64,000 nucleotides of DNA from Teratosphaeria epicoccoides (taxonomy: Eukaryota > Ascomycota > Dothideomycetes > Mycosphaerellales > Teratosphaeriaceae), in assembly GCA_021401465.1 (NCBI GenBank), contig JADDMT010000095.1, positions 47,787 through 111,786 on the forward strand. The letters are read 5' to 3'. This document shows, one piece after another, positions 30,028 through 40,249 of this stretch. A program made the position numbers and the translations under genes. A model generated the notes under the pieces. The model did no database searches and had not been told where the DNA came from. It worked only from the letters and a program-made list of their open reading frames with translations. Each line of letters opens with the position of its first letter. Within the stretch, counting starts at the first letter, position 1.

Positions 30028-30604
30028 ATGGTGAGTATGTTCAATACCGTCCTCGTAGCCTGCCTGCTCGCGATACTTCGCACCGCTCTTGGGCAGACGG
30101 GGCCACAGGCCACTTTACTCCCTGCCTGTATCGTAAGCTTCTCGTGAACGCCTTGTAGGAGAAATGCATCCTTACGAAAAACCAGAAAACATGCGACCTA
30201 CCTGCCATCACATCAGTGAACTGCACCAATGCGGACCAGTACTGCCACTGCGTACGCCAGAACGGCATTCTACAGAACATCACGTCTTGCGCTGATGTGA
30301 CATGCGGTGATCCGAGTGCGAGCATGTACAGTATGTACAGACGAGGCGACGCAAGCAAAGAGCTAACCTAGCTACCACGACAGCCTTCACCACGCTGTTT
30401 GGGCAGGTCTGCCAACAGTTCAACATCACCGTGCCAATTATCGGCAGCAATAGTTCAGTGAACGGGACCAATGTGACCTATGCGTCCCCAACAGCGAGCA
30501 CAGTGCCGAACACAGGCGCTGCAGGTCGGGAAACATGGAGCTCGGCAAGTCTCTTGTGTGTGGTTTTAATTTTATTGGTTACATGCTCTCTGGTCACGCT
30601 CTAG
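30028..30604 (+). CDS. CFEM-domain GPI-anchored surface protein
   Basis: Exons 30028-30132, 30186-30330 and 30384-30604 join in phase (introns 53 and 53 nt) into 156 residues. A signal peptide (TVLVACLLAILRTALG) is followed at once by a CFEM domain with eight cysteines in the family spacing: LPACIKTCDLPAITSVNC, then an Asp-containing stretch with CHC, then SCADVTCGD. CFEM is a fungal extracellular domain; members bind haem or act as surface or effector proteins. The C-terminus has Asn-x-Thr/Ser sites and ends in a hydrophobic tail (LCVVLILLVTCSLVTL) after a small-residue region, a GPI-attachment signal. An alternative acceptor at 30158 would use a 26-nt intron and add nine residues including one Cys; the 53-nt intron gives the canonical spacing. 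A second in-frame ATG is at 30037. Confidence 0.85.
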
Positions 30605-30788
30605 AAGCAGGACTGTTGTCGCGAAAGCTGAGTATCCGTCTCGGACCCCGCTGTACTTTAGTCCCTCATCTGCGTAGCACAGATGGAAGCTCCGTCCGGC
30701 GGCCAAGCATTGACCCATCTGCCGTAATCTGATCGAACAGCTACCTTATACAATAGCCAATGCTATACAAGCAGTTCCTCCGCTACAG

Positions 30789-32277
30789 CTACTGCTGCGC
30801 CTCGAGCTCCTCACGATACTTCTTCAGTCGGGCCTCCTCGTCGGCATCGTCCGTATCGTGCTTCGTGCTCTTCTTGTAGCGCTCCGAGCCGTCCGCGATT
30901 GATGCCTCCAAGATGCGTCTGTCGTATGCGCGACCATCGATGGCATCGGCGTAGGCTCTGGCGGCCGTGGCATTGCTGAAGCGTACAGTGACCACTCCAT
31001 CTTCCTCCTTGTCGTAGACTATGACGTTGGTGATCTGGCCGTACTTCTCGCCGTCTTCGCGTATGTCCTCCTGCCTGCTGTCAGCATCCATACTTGTAGG
31101 CGGCGTGGCCTAGGAACACTTACCTTTATGTCCATGATGGCTTCGGGTTCATCCGCGAGCATTTGCAGGGTGAACATGTGCTTGATGACCACGACCTTGT
31201 CATGACGTGAAGAGGTGTTCGGAATGGTCTGGGGATCATCGTCGTCCCAATCTGCCAACTTCCTAAGACAAGGTCAGTGAGCACAATAAGTATTCGATGT
31301 GCGTCAGATGCGCACCGATTCATCTCCTCGTTCTTCTTGATGACTTTCTGGCGATCGCGATTGGCAGTCGTGCCTTTCTTCTTAGCTTCGTCACCGGCGA
31401 GTGGCTGATCCTTTTGGCTCTTGAAGCTTTGGTCTGCCGGAACCACGCGCATTGGACCTGTCGGTAGCTTCTGGCCCATCCTGAAGTCAATGCGATCAAG
31501 CATATTGATGGCTAAGTCCACGGATTCCGGGCGGAAGTACACTAAAAATCACTGCTCAGCAACACAATGCGACGAAAACTGCTTGCGCGAAAGGCCAAAA
31601 TATCTTACCGACAAGAGCCTCACCCTTGAACTTGCCGTCTTCATCATAGTACATCTTGATTCGAGGCTCGTTGTTGTCAAGACTCTCAGCGATGACGCCG
31701 AACTTCGAGAAAGTTTGCTCAATCTCGTCCATGTCGGCATCTTCGGGCAACGACGTGATGTAGATCGCCTTGTTCTTTGGCGGCCCTTGGTCTGGCTTCT
31801 GCTTCTTGGCAGCCTTTGCCGCGTTGCCCTGACATGCTTCAGCATTGATCAAGCAGAATCGAAAGCTCTCCACTTACGATCTGGCCATCCGCCATCTTGC
31901 GTTTCTTCAGATCCAGAGCAGGCGCGTCCTCATCGACACCTTTGATCTTGTAGATCTGCTGCTGCTGCTCAAGCAAAGCTTCATCCATCTATACCGGCAT
32001 CGGTTAGGGTCAATCCGGCCACGAATGGCAGACGGCTTTCAATCCAAGGACCGCAGGCCAGAGACCTGTCGCCAAGGAGAGCGGGGACAGGATTCTGGAG
32101 ATTGCGTACCACCGGGATCCATTTGTTCGCATTGGAGCTCCACTCCCACTCGCTGCCGGTTTCATCTTCTAGGACATAGGTCTGAGCGACCTTGGAGTAG
32201 CTGATGCGCTCATCGTCGTCAAACTCTTCTGGATTTGATGGAAACGGTGAGCGCTGCTGCGCATTTGCGAACGCCAT
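30789..32277 (-). CDS. CUS2: Tat-SF1/Cus2-type U2 snRNP splicing factor with two RRMs
   Basis: Six exons: 32277-32110, 31988-31878, 31828-31609, 31541-31316, 31262-31124 and 31070-30789. All join in phase to 381 residues. Introns are 49-67 nt apart from the first (121 nt). The N-terminus (SEWEWSSNANKWIPV) carries the tryptophan-rich motif found in Tat-SF1 homologues. RRM1 follows (NKAIYITSLPEDADMDEIEQ ... GEALV then VYFRPESVDLAINMLD). After a Lys-rich linker comes a degenerate RRM2/UHM-type domain (VVVIKHMFTLQML ... ITNVIVYDKEEDGVVTVRFS ... ARAYADAIDGRAYDRRILEA). The family helps remodel U2 snRNA and contacts SF3b1 during prespliceosome assembly. The C-terminus is charged. Every junction keeps the frame, which makes this model robust. 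Confidence 0.9.
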
Positions 32278-32803
32278 GACTACCTATCGCGCTGTATTAG
32301 CACATGTCGCTGCCGGAGCGAGCGGCAGAATGGGCAATGGCTTCAGTGGCTGGTGTTGGTGGCAGATGGTGGAGGAAGGTGTAACAACATTAAAGCTGCT
32401 CCAAGCTGGACGACGGCAAAAGTCGAGTTACTAAGCGAGTCCCGGTGCGTTGTAACACGTGACTGACCTCTGATCAGCGCGCACGTGGCGCTACGTCACC
32501 AAACTTTATCGATCATGGCAGGTGTATCAACGTTTCCAACACTTCCGGACCAAGAGATTAATTTGGTGACATAGAGGCTTCCGTGCATTGGGCAATAGAG
32601 AATGCGCATCTTGGCACTGGGTCCGTTAGAAGTATGCTCCCTCTCCGCTTCTTTTGCTCCTTCACAATGTCTCCTTTTCACCCGCAATCCCCTTTCTAGT
32701 GGCACGCGACCATATCCCAGCCCAAGCAGCTGCTCCTCTGGCCCTGCGCATCGGGTTGACTGCCTCGATACGTAGCATCTTTCAAGGCTGGCGAACAGCA
32801 ATT
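32278..32803. promoter_or_regulatory. Divergent promoter between CUS2 and PAF-acetylhydrolase
   Basis: 526 bp between divergent start codons. An open frame runs from 32654 into the acetylhydrolase, but its extra N-terminal residues are not clearly family-like. No other gene is seen. Confidence 0.45.
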
Positions 32804-34877
32804 ATGCCTTTGTTCCCGGGAGGTCTCCAGAGCGATGGAGGCAAAGTCACGGGCAAGCTGCCTTATGGCAAGAAGCCCAAAGTGCGTCCGCCACGCGGCT
32901 GGCGAGACAAGGTCTTCTTCCCAGGACGTGCTTTGCCGACTTATACTGGGCCATATCCAGTTGCGACAATGGAGATTGAGGTGCCCGCGCAAAATCCAAG
33001 GACGTTCTCGGACATCAAGCGAGACGGTCGACATATAATACAGCTAGAAACGGTTTTGATGACCGTATACTACCCTTCAACGCATGACATCCGAGGTGAG
33101 CTCCGGGACCCCGGGCAACAGCACAGGAATATGTCCCGAGAACTATGGCTAGGGAGGCCCCGAGTTAGCATGGCGAAAGGTTATGGCAAGTTTGGTGGCG
33201 TGGGCAACCTGGTAAGTCCAAATGCTCCGGCCATGGACTCGACGGCCTAAGGTATAGTGACTGATTTGCTCATGGGCTGTTCCTCTATTTCTGCCCGCCA
33301 TGTTCACCAAGCTGCCAGCATATCGAAATGCTCCAATTGCAGACTACTGGGCGCCTGAAGCCGATACCAAAGCTTTTGGCGAGAAAGTGAAGATTAAGGG
33401 AGGTAGCAAGCCGAAAGACGCTCCTTCGCAACCAACCTTTCCACTGATCGCGTTCAGTCATGGACTCGGAGGTACCAGAACCATGTATTCTTCAGTTTGC
33501 GGAGAATTCGCCAGCTACGGGTTCGTAGTCTTCGCTGTGGAGCATAGGGATGGTTCTGGACCTCGCACATTCGTCAATCACGCGGAATCGGGATTAGGTA
33601 GTATGGGAGAAAGGGAGCAAAAGGGCCACGTCGATCACAACAAGCGTTCCAGGAAGAAGAGATACGACAGAATCGACTACATATTCCCGAAGGACAATCC
33701 ATACGACACAGGACCAAACAATGACAAGGGCGTAGATACAGAGCTGCGAGGCGCGCAGCTTGACTTGCGCATGGCAGAGTTGGAAGAGGCGTATTGGGTC
33801 ATGAGAGAAATCCATGCTGGTAAAGGTAAGCAAGTGGCAGACCGAAACCTTCGCAAGAAGGGCTTCCATGGCTCAAGTTCGCATGGCCTGGAAGGCATCG
33901 ATTGGGATCGATGGGCTGGTCGGTTTCATATCACTCATGTAACAGCTTGTGGCCACAGCTTTGGAGCCGCAACGATTGTCGAGCTGCTCAGGAAAGGCGA
34001 TCGCTTCAAAAACATCAGTCAAGGCATCATTTACGATATCTGGGGTGCAGGTACCAGGGCACCAGAGAAAGGACACCCGGAAGACAGGATACATGTACCC
34101 ATCATCGCTATCAATTCCGAAGCCTTCACGTATTGGGCGTCTAATTTCGACTTGGTCGACAGTCTGATCAAGGAGGCACAAGCGGAGCCGGATCCATGTC
34201 CTTCTTGGCTTATGACCTTGCGTGGCACAGTCCACATATCCCAATCCGACTTCTCTCTTCTCTATCCAACCGTCTCTTCCTGGTTCCTCAAGATGGTCGC
34301 CAATCCTCAGAGAGCACTAGACTTGAACATCAATGCCAGTCTGGAATTCCTGACCCACGTCCTGCCTGCGGACATGTCTCAAGTCAGCCGCGCATATGAG
34401 AATGAAGAGCTGCTGGAACAAGAGCCGAGCCCGTTGAGCAGAATTCCGAGTACGATGCTCCACCGGCCGGACGAGAAATACACAGCGGCGCGCCTGAAGA
34501 TCCGGCACGAATGGGTATACAGGATCTCGCCGAAGCTATATCGAAGGCTCAACAGGAAATTTGCCGAGAAGAAGGGCAGAGCACCAGAAACTGGCGACGA
34601 GGTCTGGCTGCATGTCAAGCCTACGCCGGAGACTGTTGAGCGGTATCTTGAGAATCAAACTCATGACTCCAATTTGAAGAAGGCAAATTGCAAAGGCGCA
34701 CTGCCTATGACGGCGGACTTGGCAGAGCATCGTCAGAGTCGGCATAAGATTGAGGTGCCCGATGGCCCTGTGTCGGACAAAACGCCTCAGAACCCGACGG
34801 CAGTTGGTGAACTGAGCGCAGGCATCGAGCAGGAGCGTAATGAGACCAGGAGCCTTCCCATTCCTGGTCGAAGCTGA
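32804..34877 (+). CDS. Platelet-activating factor acetylhydrolase-like phospholipase A2
   Basis: Two coding blocks: 32804-33211, then a frame through to 34877 that is open from about 33261. This is an alpha/beta hydrolase of the PAF-AH II family, hydrolysing short or oxidised acyl chains of phospholipids. The first block has the N-terminal family pattern (FFPGRALPTYTGPYPVATME, LMTVYYPST). The second has PLIAFSHGLGGTRTMYSSVC (oxyanion region), the nucleophile elbow GHSFGAATIVEL, and the catalytic-His segment RGTVHISQSDFSLLYP. The C-terminal ~200 residues are a basic extension. The splice junction is odd: the donor GTAAGT at 33212 is good, but no AG lies between an in-frame TGA at 33258 and the family-like AVPLFLPAMFTKLPAYR. 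The first usable acceptor (33310-33311) removes most of that stretch. Start at 32804 is the likeliest; an ATG at 32654 is also in frame. Confidence 0.82.
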
Positions 34878-34967
34878 AGATTCCAAATCGTGGTATACCT
34901 GCGATGTCAAGCCACGAGACGCACAGTGCCCATGTCCCTCGTTCTGTGAAAGATGGCGGAACGCCCT

Positions 34968-35540
34968 TTAGTCGAGCTCCATCGGATCGTCAGCAAAGTC
35001 TGACTCATCATCGAGCTCCATGGGATCCCATCCAGGTCCACGCTCCTCCGGCCTCAAGAGCGTTACCTGGAAACATCGCTCGAGTACTTCGTTCGAAGCA
35101 TCCCATGGACACCATTCTCGCAGGACCTTCCACACCTGATCGCCAGTCCGGCGTCGAGCCTCGTACCGCTCGACTTTGTTATCACGCAGAAACTTGTCGT
35201 AGTCGCTATGAGAGTGGCGGACGTGTGCAACGACGATGCTGGTTAGGCGGCGAGCATTCCAGTGCTTGGATTCCGAGAGATTCCAAGTGAACGGTTTTGA
35301 GATGCAGATATCGAGGACGCGCTCGATGGCCTCGACGGGGATTCTTGGGAAGAGATCCTTCAGTGGGGCGCGGTTCCATTCACGCTTGCGGGCACGCTCC
35401 TCGTAGTCCAGGTCTTCAAATGTGGAGGGATCGTCTTCGTTTGTGGCGTACATTTGTTCGACGGCGCGTTTGTCTAAAAAAAGGCGAACAGGGAAAACCT
35501 TATAAAGTGATCGCACGAAAAATGCGACATACACATTCAC
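34968..35540 (-). CDS. DUF2293-domain protein (N-terminus uncertain)
   Basis: The core is characteristic of the fungal DUF2293 family: LKDLFPRIPVEAIERVLDIC, ARRLTSIVVAHVRHSHSDYD, YEARRRTGDQVWKVLREWCP, and a C-terminus with LLRPEERGPGWDPMEL. Function of the family is unknown; its helical body with many Arg and His residues suggests nucleic-acid contact, but that is speculation. The open frame reaches an ATG at 35540 (190 residues), but its first ~24 residues look like promoter and intron sequence. A strong acceptor (ctttttttag) occurs just before DKRAVEQMYATN near 35474, so an upstream first exon probably exists that I could not identify. A duplicated DDPMELD-type acidic motif ends the protein. 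Confidence 0.75.
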   Translation of the reverse strand: MNVYVAFFVRSLYKVFPVRLFLDKRAVEQMYATNEDDPSTFEDLDYEERARKREWNRAPLKDLFPRIPVEAIERVLDICISKPFTWNLSESKHWNARRLTSIVVAHVRHSHSDYDKFLRDNKVERYEARRRTGDQVWKVLREWCPWDASNEVLERCFQVTLLRPEERGPGWDPMELDDESDFADDPMELD

Positions 35541-35814
35541 GTCGAATAAGCTAGGCGTCGGCGAAACATCTGCCGATATCGGATAAAACGGCTCGGTCTG
35601 GGCTGTGCGCGATGTTTCGTTCGCAAGAGATCAACAAGCCAATTCGTTCTGAGCGCCATAGCGAGGATGTTCGCACGAGGTTACGATAGGAAAAGAACAT
35701 GTCCCAACGACTCATTGCGCCTCCTGCCATGCCCGCGCTATCACATGCTAGATCCGCATTTCGTATGCCATTGATGACCTTCTTGCGCCTGCATTGACCC
35801 AAGAATCTAGCTTC

Positions 35815-36279
35815 TCAATATCCAAGGACCACACCAGCGACCAGCAAGCCGAAAACCGCAGAATTGGACAGAGAGGTATCTGTGCGGAAAAACAAAGTCA
35901 GCGATCAAGGTCGCCCTTTCCTTTCCCCCATCCTTGCCAAGTCCAAGTGCAGCGGCACCAGTAGTACTCCCATTCCCGCCCGTGGTGCCTGGGCCACCGG
36001 AAGACCCGCCCGCGTTCCCACTCCCTGAGGAGCCTACTGGATCGTTCGGGGGCACGCCCACGGTATTGCTGGAAGTCGCGCTGGATGGAGTGCTGGTGGA
36101 GGTCTCTGACGTCGTGGATGTGGACATTGTGCTTTTGGAGCTGGAGGCTTGGGCCTGTGTGTTGTTCGTGAGTGGATGACGGATGAGGTGAGGATGATTG
36201 ATGCGTTGCTTACCATGACCTGGGCTGTCAGGCAGAACGCCAGCACGAGGCCTGCGATGTGAGCGCGGAAGGACTGCAT
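35815..36279 (-). CDS. Small Ser/Thr/Gly-rich GPI-anchored protein with a GC-AG intron
   Basis: Exons 36279-36214, 36154-35938 and 35879-35815 give 115 residues. A signal peptide (HIAGLVLAFCLTAQ) is followed by a Ser/Thr run and then a Gly/Asn/Ser-rich spacer (GSSGSGNAGGSSGGPGTTGG). The third exon encodes SNSAVFGLLVAGVVLGY, a classic GPI-attachment hydrophobic tail. The first intron is GT-AG (59 nt). The second fits only a GC donor (GCAAGG at 35937) with a normal branch point (GCTGAC) and acceptor, 58 nt. Without this splice the frame runs into an unlikely Trp/Arg-rich ending. Such proteins are typical fungal cell-wall components; no specific function can be given. Confidence 0.7.
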
Positions 36280-36899
36280 TGTCGAGGTGGATCTGTCTAC
36301 AAAGATAGAAGGCGGAGAAAGCTATTGAAATCGTTTTCTGACATGTATGAAGCAGTCAAATGCCAAGGTCAGTCCCGCTAACCCCCAGCACCAAAGTCTG
36401 CATTTCGGTATATAGTGCTCTGCCATAGCCTTTTGATCAGCACGCGCATCGACGTGCATCTCAAATCTACATCATGACTACCTTGCCACTTCCAACACAC
36501 CGAGCAAGCGTTACCTGCCGCAAGACAGCCTACGCGGCGGATTATACGCATCACTCGGCTTGAAGCTTGCCAACATATGCATGAACTTGTCTGTGGTGGC
36601 CCTGGCGGGTACAGATGGACTTCGTGCGAAGATTGAGACACAAGCACGATGACACCAGGCAAGAGCAATTGGCTCGGGATCACGGCAGCTAGCTGACGTT
36701 CAAAAGACGTGGAAGTTTTCCAGAAAGAATGATAAAATCGTCCACTGCCGCGATCGATCGACTCTCCTGCACATCAAAAAGACGACCTCGGACTCCAATG
36801 GTTAATCCTGTCCAGTGCCTAGCATGGCTTTCTGTATACGACGGCGAACATCACAATACATGTGACAATCCACTGACCAGCAGGTCACCAAATGAAGTC
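36280..36899. other. Spacer before the tandem repeats
   Basis: No gene recognised. It contains the upstream region of the reverse-strand GPI-anchored protein. Confidence 0.4.
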
Positions 36900-37830
36900 G
36901 AAAAAGGGAAGGATCCTCCCACCCGAAGGCAGAAGGACGATTTCAAGTCCGGAGACGCCTGATGATTTCAGCTACTTCCCTGGCGTCTTCACCAGAAACA
37001 TCAAAATATGACCTCCACGTCAAATGACCCGACATACCACCGGCTCAACGGTCTTCCAGGAAGGACGACCGATTGGAAGAAACGCAGTGTGAGCGCCGTG
37101 ACTCATGCGGCTACCCGACTCAGCCTCCAGGCGGGAGACTGTTGCGAAAAGGCATTCAACCGTCTGAGCCCGAGCAAAAAGATCGGTATCCCAAGAGCCA
37201 TGAGAATGATGAGGAAGTCACGGTTTGCAGTCGTAAATGTATCCACCCTTGGCTCTAGATATTTGCACGAGCATAACAGCAAAAGGCAAGGATCTTTGCA
37301 CCTTGCGAAGGACTGATTCCAAAGTCCGAAGACGCCTGGTTACTATGTATTTTTCCAGCTACTTTAGTGAGAAGGGAGAACAGGGCTGGAAGGGCAAGGG
37401 ACGTGACTCATGCGGCTACCCGATCCAGCTCTCAGACGCCCCAATACTAGGGAGGGAGAGCGGACATCCCTCGCGCAAGCAAAACGACCCGACTATCGAC
37501 TGAGCTTGAGCAAAAAGATCGGATTCGCAATCGGTCGAGCGGTGTTGCGGTCATATGACCACCGAGGCCCTCAAGTCCTCAGCAAGAGTCGATCTTGTAT
37601 TGGCATCCTCCCACGGGCAAAAAGCAAAAGGGAAGAAGCTCCCTGCTTGGGCAAAGCCTCCCGTACGGCACGCGGGAGTTTTGATGGTACGGGGATCTCT
37701 GTCATATTCGCGAATTGCAGCTACTTCCCTGAATACCAACATTCATACATTGTGTTCATGTATGCCAGGGAAAGAGGACCCTTTGAAGAGAGAAGGGATG
37801 GGTATCATGCGGGTAGCCGACTCACGGCAT
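36900..37830 (+). repeat. Degenerate tandem repeats, period about 300-380 bp
   Basis: Several motifs recur in the same order. A 22-bp motif at 37097-37118 is identical at 37402-37423. GAGCAAAAAGATCGG is at 37172-37186 and 37508-37522. AAGTCCGRAGACGCCTG occurs near 36945 and 37322. CAGCTACTTCCCTG is at 36969-36982 and 37718-37731. A third version of the first motif at 37806-37824 differs from 37104-37122 by having its central CTAC replaced by GTAG. The unit is too diverged to show ends. No coding potential is recognised. It may be an old local duplication or a transposon relic. Confidence 0.6.
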
Positions 37831-37952
37831 GACGATCGAGGGTGAGTGTCACTTTCGGTCCATCACTGACATCAACAACCCCAAGATCGTTTGGCCGTCT
37901 ATGTGCATTCGCAACCCTCAGACCTCAAAGCGTCAAGAGCCCCGCCTCAAAA

Positions 37953-39995
37953 CTATGCCTCTCCACCACCCGCACCCTCCTGCTCCTCCTTCCACTTCCT
38001 CGCCATCGCCATCAACTTGCTCATTCCTTTGCCCCCACCTTCACTATCAGCCGGGAAAACATAATCCAAATACTCCTCAAAACTCTCATCCTCCAACCTC
38101 CTCCGCTTCTTCACCCTCGTAGGCATCTGCTTCGCAATTGCCTCCCTCTCCGCCTCCCCACCATGCGCATTCTCAAACGACTTCCATGCCTGCAACAAAC
38201 TTACTCTCTCCTCCACCAGCCCCTTCTCCTTGTAAATCACATGTGCGCGCCTGAAGATCTCGCGCGCACGCGCAATAGCAGCAGGTGACACGGCGTCCGC
38301 ATCCGGCGCCGAAGGGTCAGGCACCGAGATCTCGAACTGCGCGTACGAGATCCAGACCTTAACATGATCCGTCTTCTGCAATAACCGCTCATACAGCGCT
38401 CTCGGCCTCTCATAGTCTTCCGGCTCCTGCGCCTCCTCCTCTTCAAAATCAATGTAAGCCTTCCACAACAGCTCCGGCATATCCAGCACAGGCTGCTGGA
38501 TCGCGAGCTCGAAAATCGCTCTCGCACGGTCCAGATCCTGCAGCAGACGCTCCAGCTCCGCGAACTGGATCCAAGATTGGCTGACGCTGGAGTCCCATTC
38601 GATCCACTTCTCGTATACAGTCCGGCAGCGCACGAACTCGAGGAGTTTCGTCTCCATGTCGATGTAGGCGCGGAAGAGCCTGTTCTTGGGACACATGCCG
38701 ATCGCGAGCCCCATCGTCTTCCTCGCTTGCGGGAGATCCTGCTGCCGGAGATGGAAACGCGCTTTCAAGATCCAGACTTTGGCGAACGTGAATTTCTTAT
38801 GCGGGATCAGCTTCAGTGCTTCAGCATAGACTTGGCTGGCGCGGTCTGGGGAGTCGGCTTGCAGTTCTTCGTAGAGGGCGTAGAAGACCCAGAGATAGAT
38901 GTAGCGGCGCCAGTGGCGTTTTTCTTGGGAGGGAGGGATCTGGGCGATGGCGCGTTCGTAGACGTCGCGGACGCGGTCCGGGACGGAGGAAGGGGAGGAT
39001 TCTTCGAGGCGGGCGTAGTCGAACCAGGCGTCGTAATTTTTGGGGTTTTCTTTGACCTGTTCTTCGTACATGACGCGGCGTTTGGCTAGGACGACGTCTT
39101 CGACGCCTTCGCGATCGCCGAACTGCTTTTCGAATTGCGTGTACTGTTTGTGCAGTGTGGCGCTTTTGCTCCGCGGCATGCGGTCCAGTGCGTATTTGTA
39201 GATGGCTCGGGCCCGCTCGTACTCTTTCAACTTGCTCTCGAATCGTGCGTAGGCAATGAAGATCTTCTCGTCCATGAACTCGTCGCCCAGTGTCTCTACC
39301 GCCATGCCAAAGACGTCTCGCACCAAGTCACTCGTTCCATTCTCCTCCTCGAACCTTGCCCACTTGATCCAATTCCTCGCCTCTGGATGCACAATGGTAA
39401 ATCGTTCGAAAATCTTCCTCGCACGCTCAAACTCTCCATACCGCTTCTCCAGCTTGATGTAGGCACTCCACGCCGCCTCATCCGGCTCCCAACTCATCCA
39501 GCGCTCGAAGACAGCCCGCGTACCTGCGATATTGCCCAGCATCTCCTCCATGTAGACATACTTGTACCACAGCTTGTCCACCCGCGGCAGGATAGTCACC
39601 GCGCGATCCAGCAGATTCCGGGCATGATTGATATTCCTCTCGCGCATCTCGGCCTCGATATAGCGGATCCACACCTGCACATTGGTGCTGTCGACATCCA
39701 GCGCCCGCTCGAAGACACTGCGGGCGCGGCGGTACTCTTTCTGCTCCAGCTCCCATTGCGCATATCGCAGCCAGTTGCCGAAGTTGACGCGATTGCGACG
39801 GACATAGTCTTCAAATTCACGACGTTTGCGCGACTGGAATTCATGCAGTTCTTCGAGGTCAGCGAATCGTTGGGTGGGCGCAGTGAGGGAAGGTTCTTGT
39901 CGGTCGACGGCTTCGCGGAGGAGTTGTTCGGCGGAAATCTGGATGGGGGCGGCGGCCTTGTTCTTGACCCGTGGAGGACCGCGCGACGACTCCAT
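37953..39995 (-). CDS. CLF1: Pre-mRNA-splicing factor CLF1 (Crooked neck/Syf3)
   Basis: A single exon of 680 residues from the ATG at 39995 (MESSRGPPRVKNKAAAPIQI), the usual family start; an upstream in-frame ATG at 40073 adds only a Thr-rich tract encoded by an ACC/ACA simple repeat. The protein is built almost entirely of HAT (half-a-TPR) repeats: FEDYVRRNRVNFGNWLRYAQ, then RARSVFERALDVDSTNVQVW, NLLDRAVTILPRVDKLWYKY, FERWMSWEPDEAAWSAYIKL and roughly ten further repeats. CLF1 is a scaffold of the Prp19-associated (NTC) complex that enters the spliceosome with the tri-snRNP and stays through catalysis. The C-terminus carries RVKKRRRLEDESFEEYLDYV, as in orthologues. It is divergent from PRP31, with 254 bp between start codons. 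Confidence 0.95.
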   Translation of the reverse strand: MESSRGPPRVKNKAAAPIQISAEQLLREAVDRQEPSLTAPTQRFADLEELHEFQSRKRREFEDYVRRNRVNFGNWLRYAQWELEQKEYRRARSVFERALDVDSTNVQVWIRYIEAEMRERNINHARNLLDRAVTILPRVDKLWYKYVYMEEMLGNIAGTRAVFERWMSWEPDEAAWSAYIKLEKRYGEFERARKIFERFTIVHPEARNWIKWARFEEENGTSDLVRDVFGMAVETLGDEFMDEKIFIAYARFESKLKEYERARAIYKYALDRMPRSKSATLHKQYTQFEKQFGDREGVEDVVLAKRRVMYEEQVKENPKNYDAWFDYARLEESSPSSVPDRVRDVYERAIAQIPPSQEKRHWRRYIYLWVFYALYEELQADSPDRASQVYAEALKLIPHKKFTFAKVWILKARFHLRQQDLPQARKTMGLAIGMCPKNRLFRAYIDMETKLLEFVRCRTVYEKWIEWDSSVSQSWIQFAELERLLQDLDRARAIFELAIQQPVLDMPELLWKAYIDFEEEEAQEPEDYERPRALYERLLQKTDHVKVWISYAQFEISVPDPSAPDADAVSPAAIARAREIFRRAHVIYKEKGLVEERVSLLQAWKSFENAHGGEAEREAIAKQMPTRVKKRRRLEDESFEEYLDYVFPADSEGGGKGMSKLMAMARKWKEEQEGAGGGEA

Positions 39996-40249
39996 CGTGG
40001 TACAGACGGTGGCGGTGGTGATGGTGGCGGTGGTGTTGGTGGTTGTGGTGGTGGATTGCAGTATCACATGCAAAAAGAAGCTGGAGAAATGTTCAGGCGC
40101 GAGTCATGTAGCTTTGGTCGATCCTCAATTGACGAGTATCTTGCTGTTCCTCGACACATTCCCTGCACAGATTGCGGACCCTAACAAGTCGAGAAATAGG
40201 CAGGTTGTGGGCCACACAGATCATAACATACATCACTGTATCCTTCAAC
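39996..40249. promoter_or_regulatory. Shared divergent promoter of CLF1 and PRP31
   Basis: 254 bp separate the two start codons. The CLF1-proximal part is a GGT/GGC-type trinucleotide repeat (about 40008-40055 on the + strand), which forms the CLF1 leader. Co-expression of the two splicing genes is a reasonable inference. Confidence 0.6.

Noticed and set aside
30133..30158. A 26-nt intron in the CFEM gene
   Set aside because: It splices in frame, but a 53-nt intron from the same donor (to 30185) has normal length and yields the canonical CFEM cysteine spacing. The short version is kept only as a possible alternative.
39135..40184. 349-codon + strand frame opposite CLF1
   Set aside because: It is the antisense of a secure HAT-repeat gene and shows no protein features of its own.
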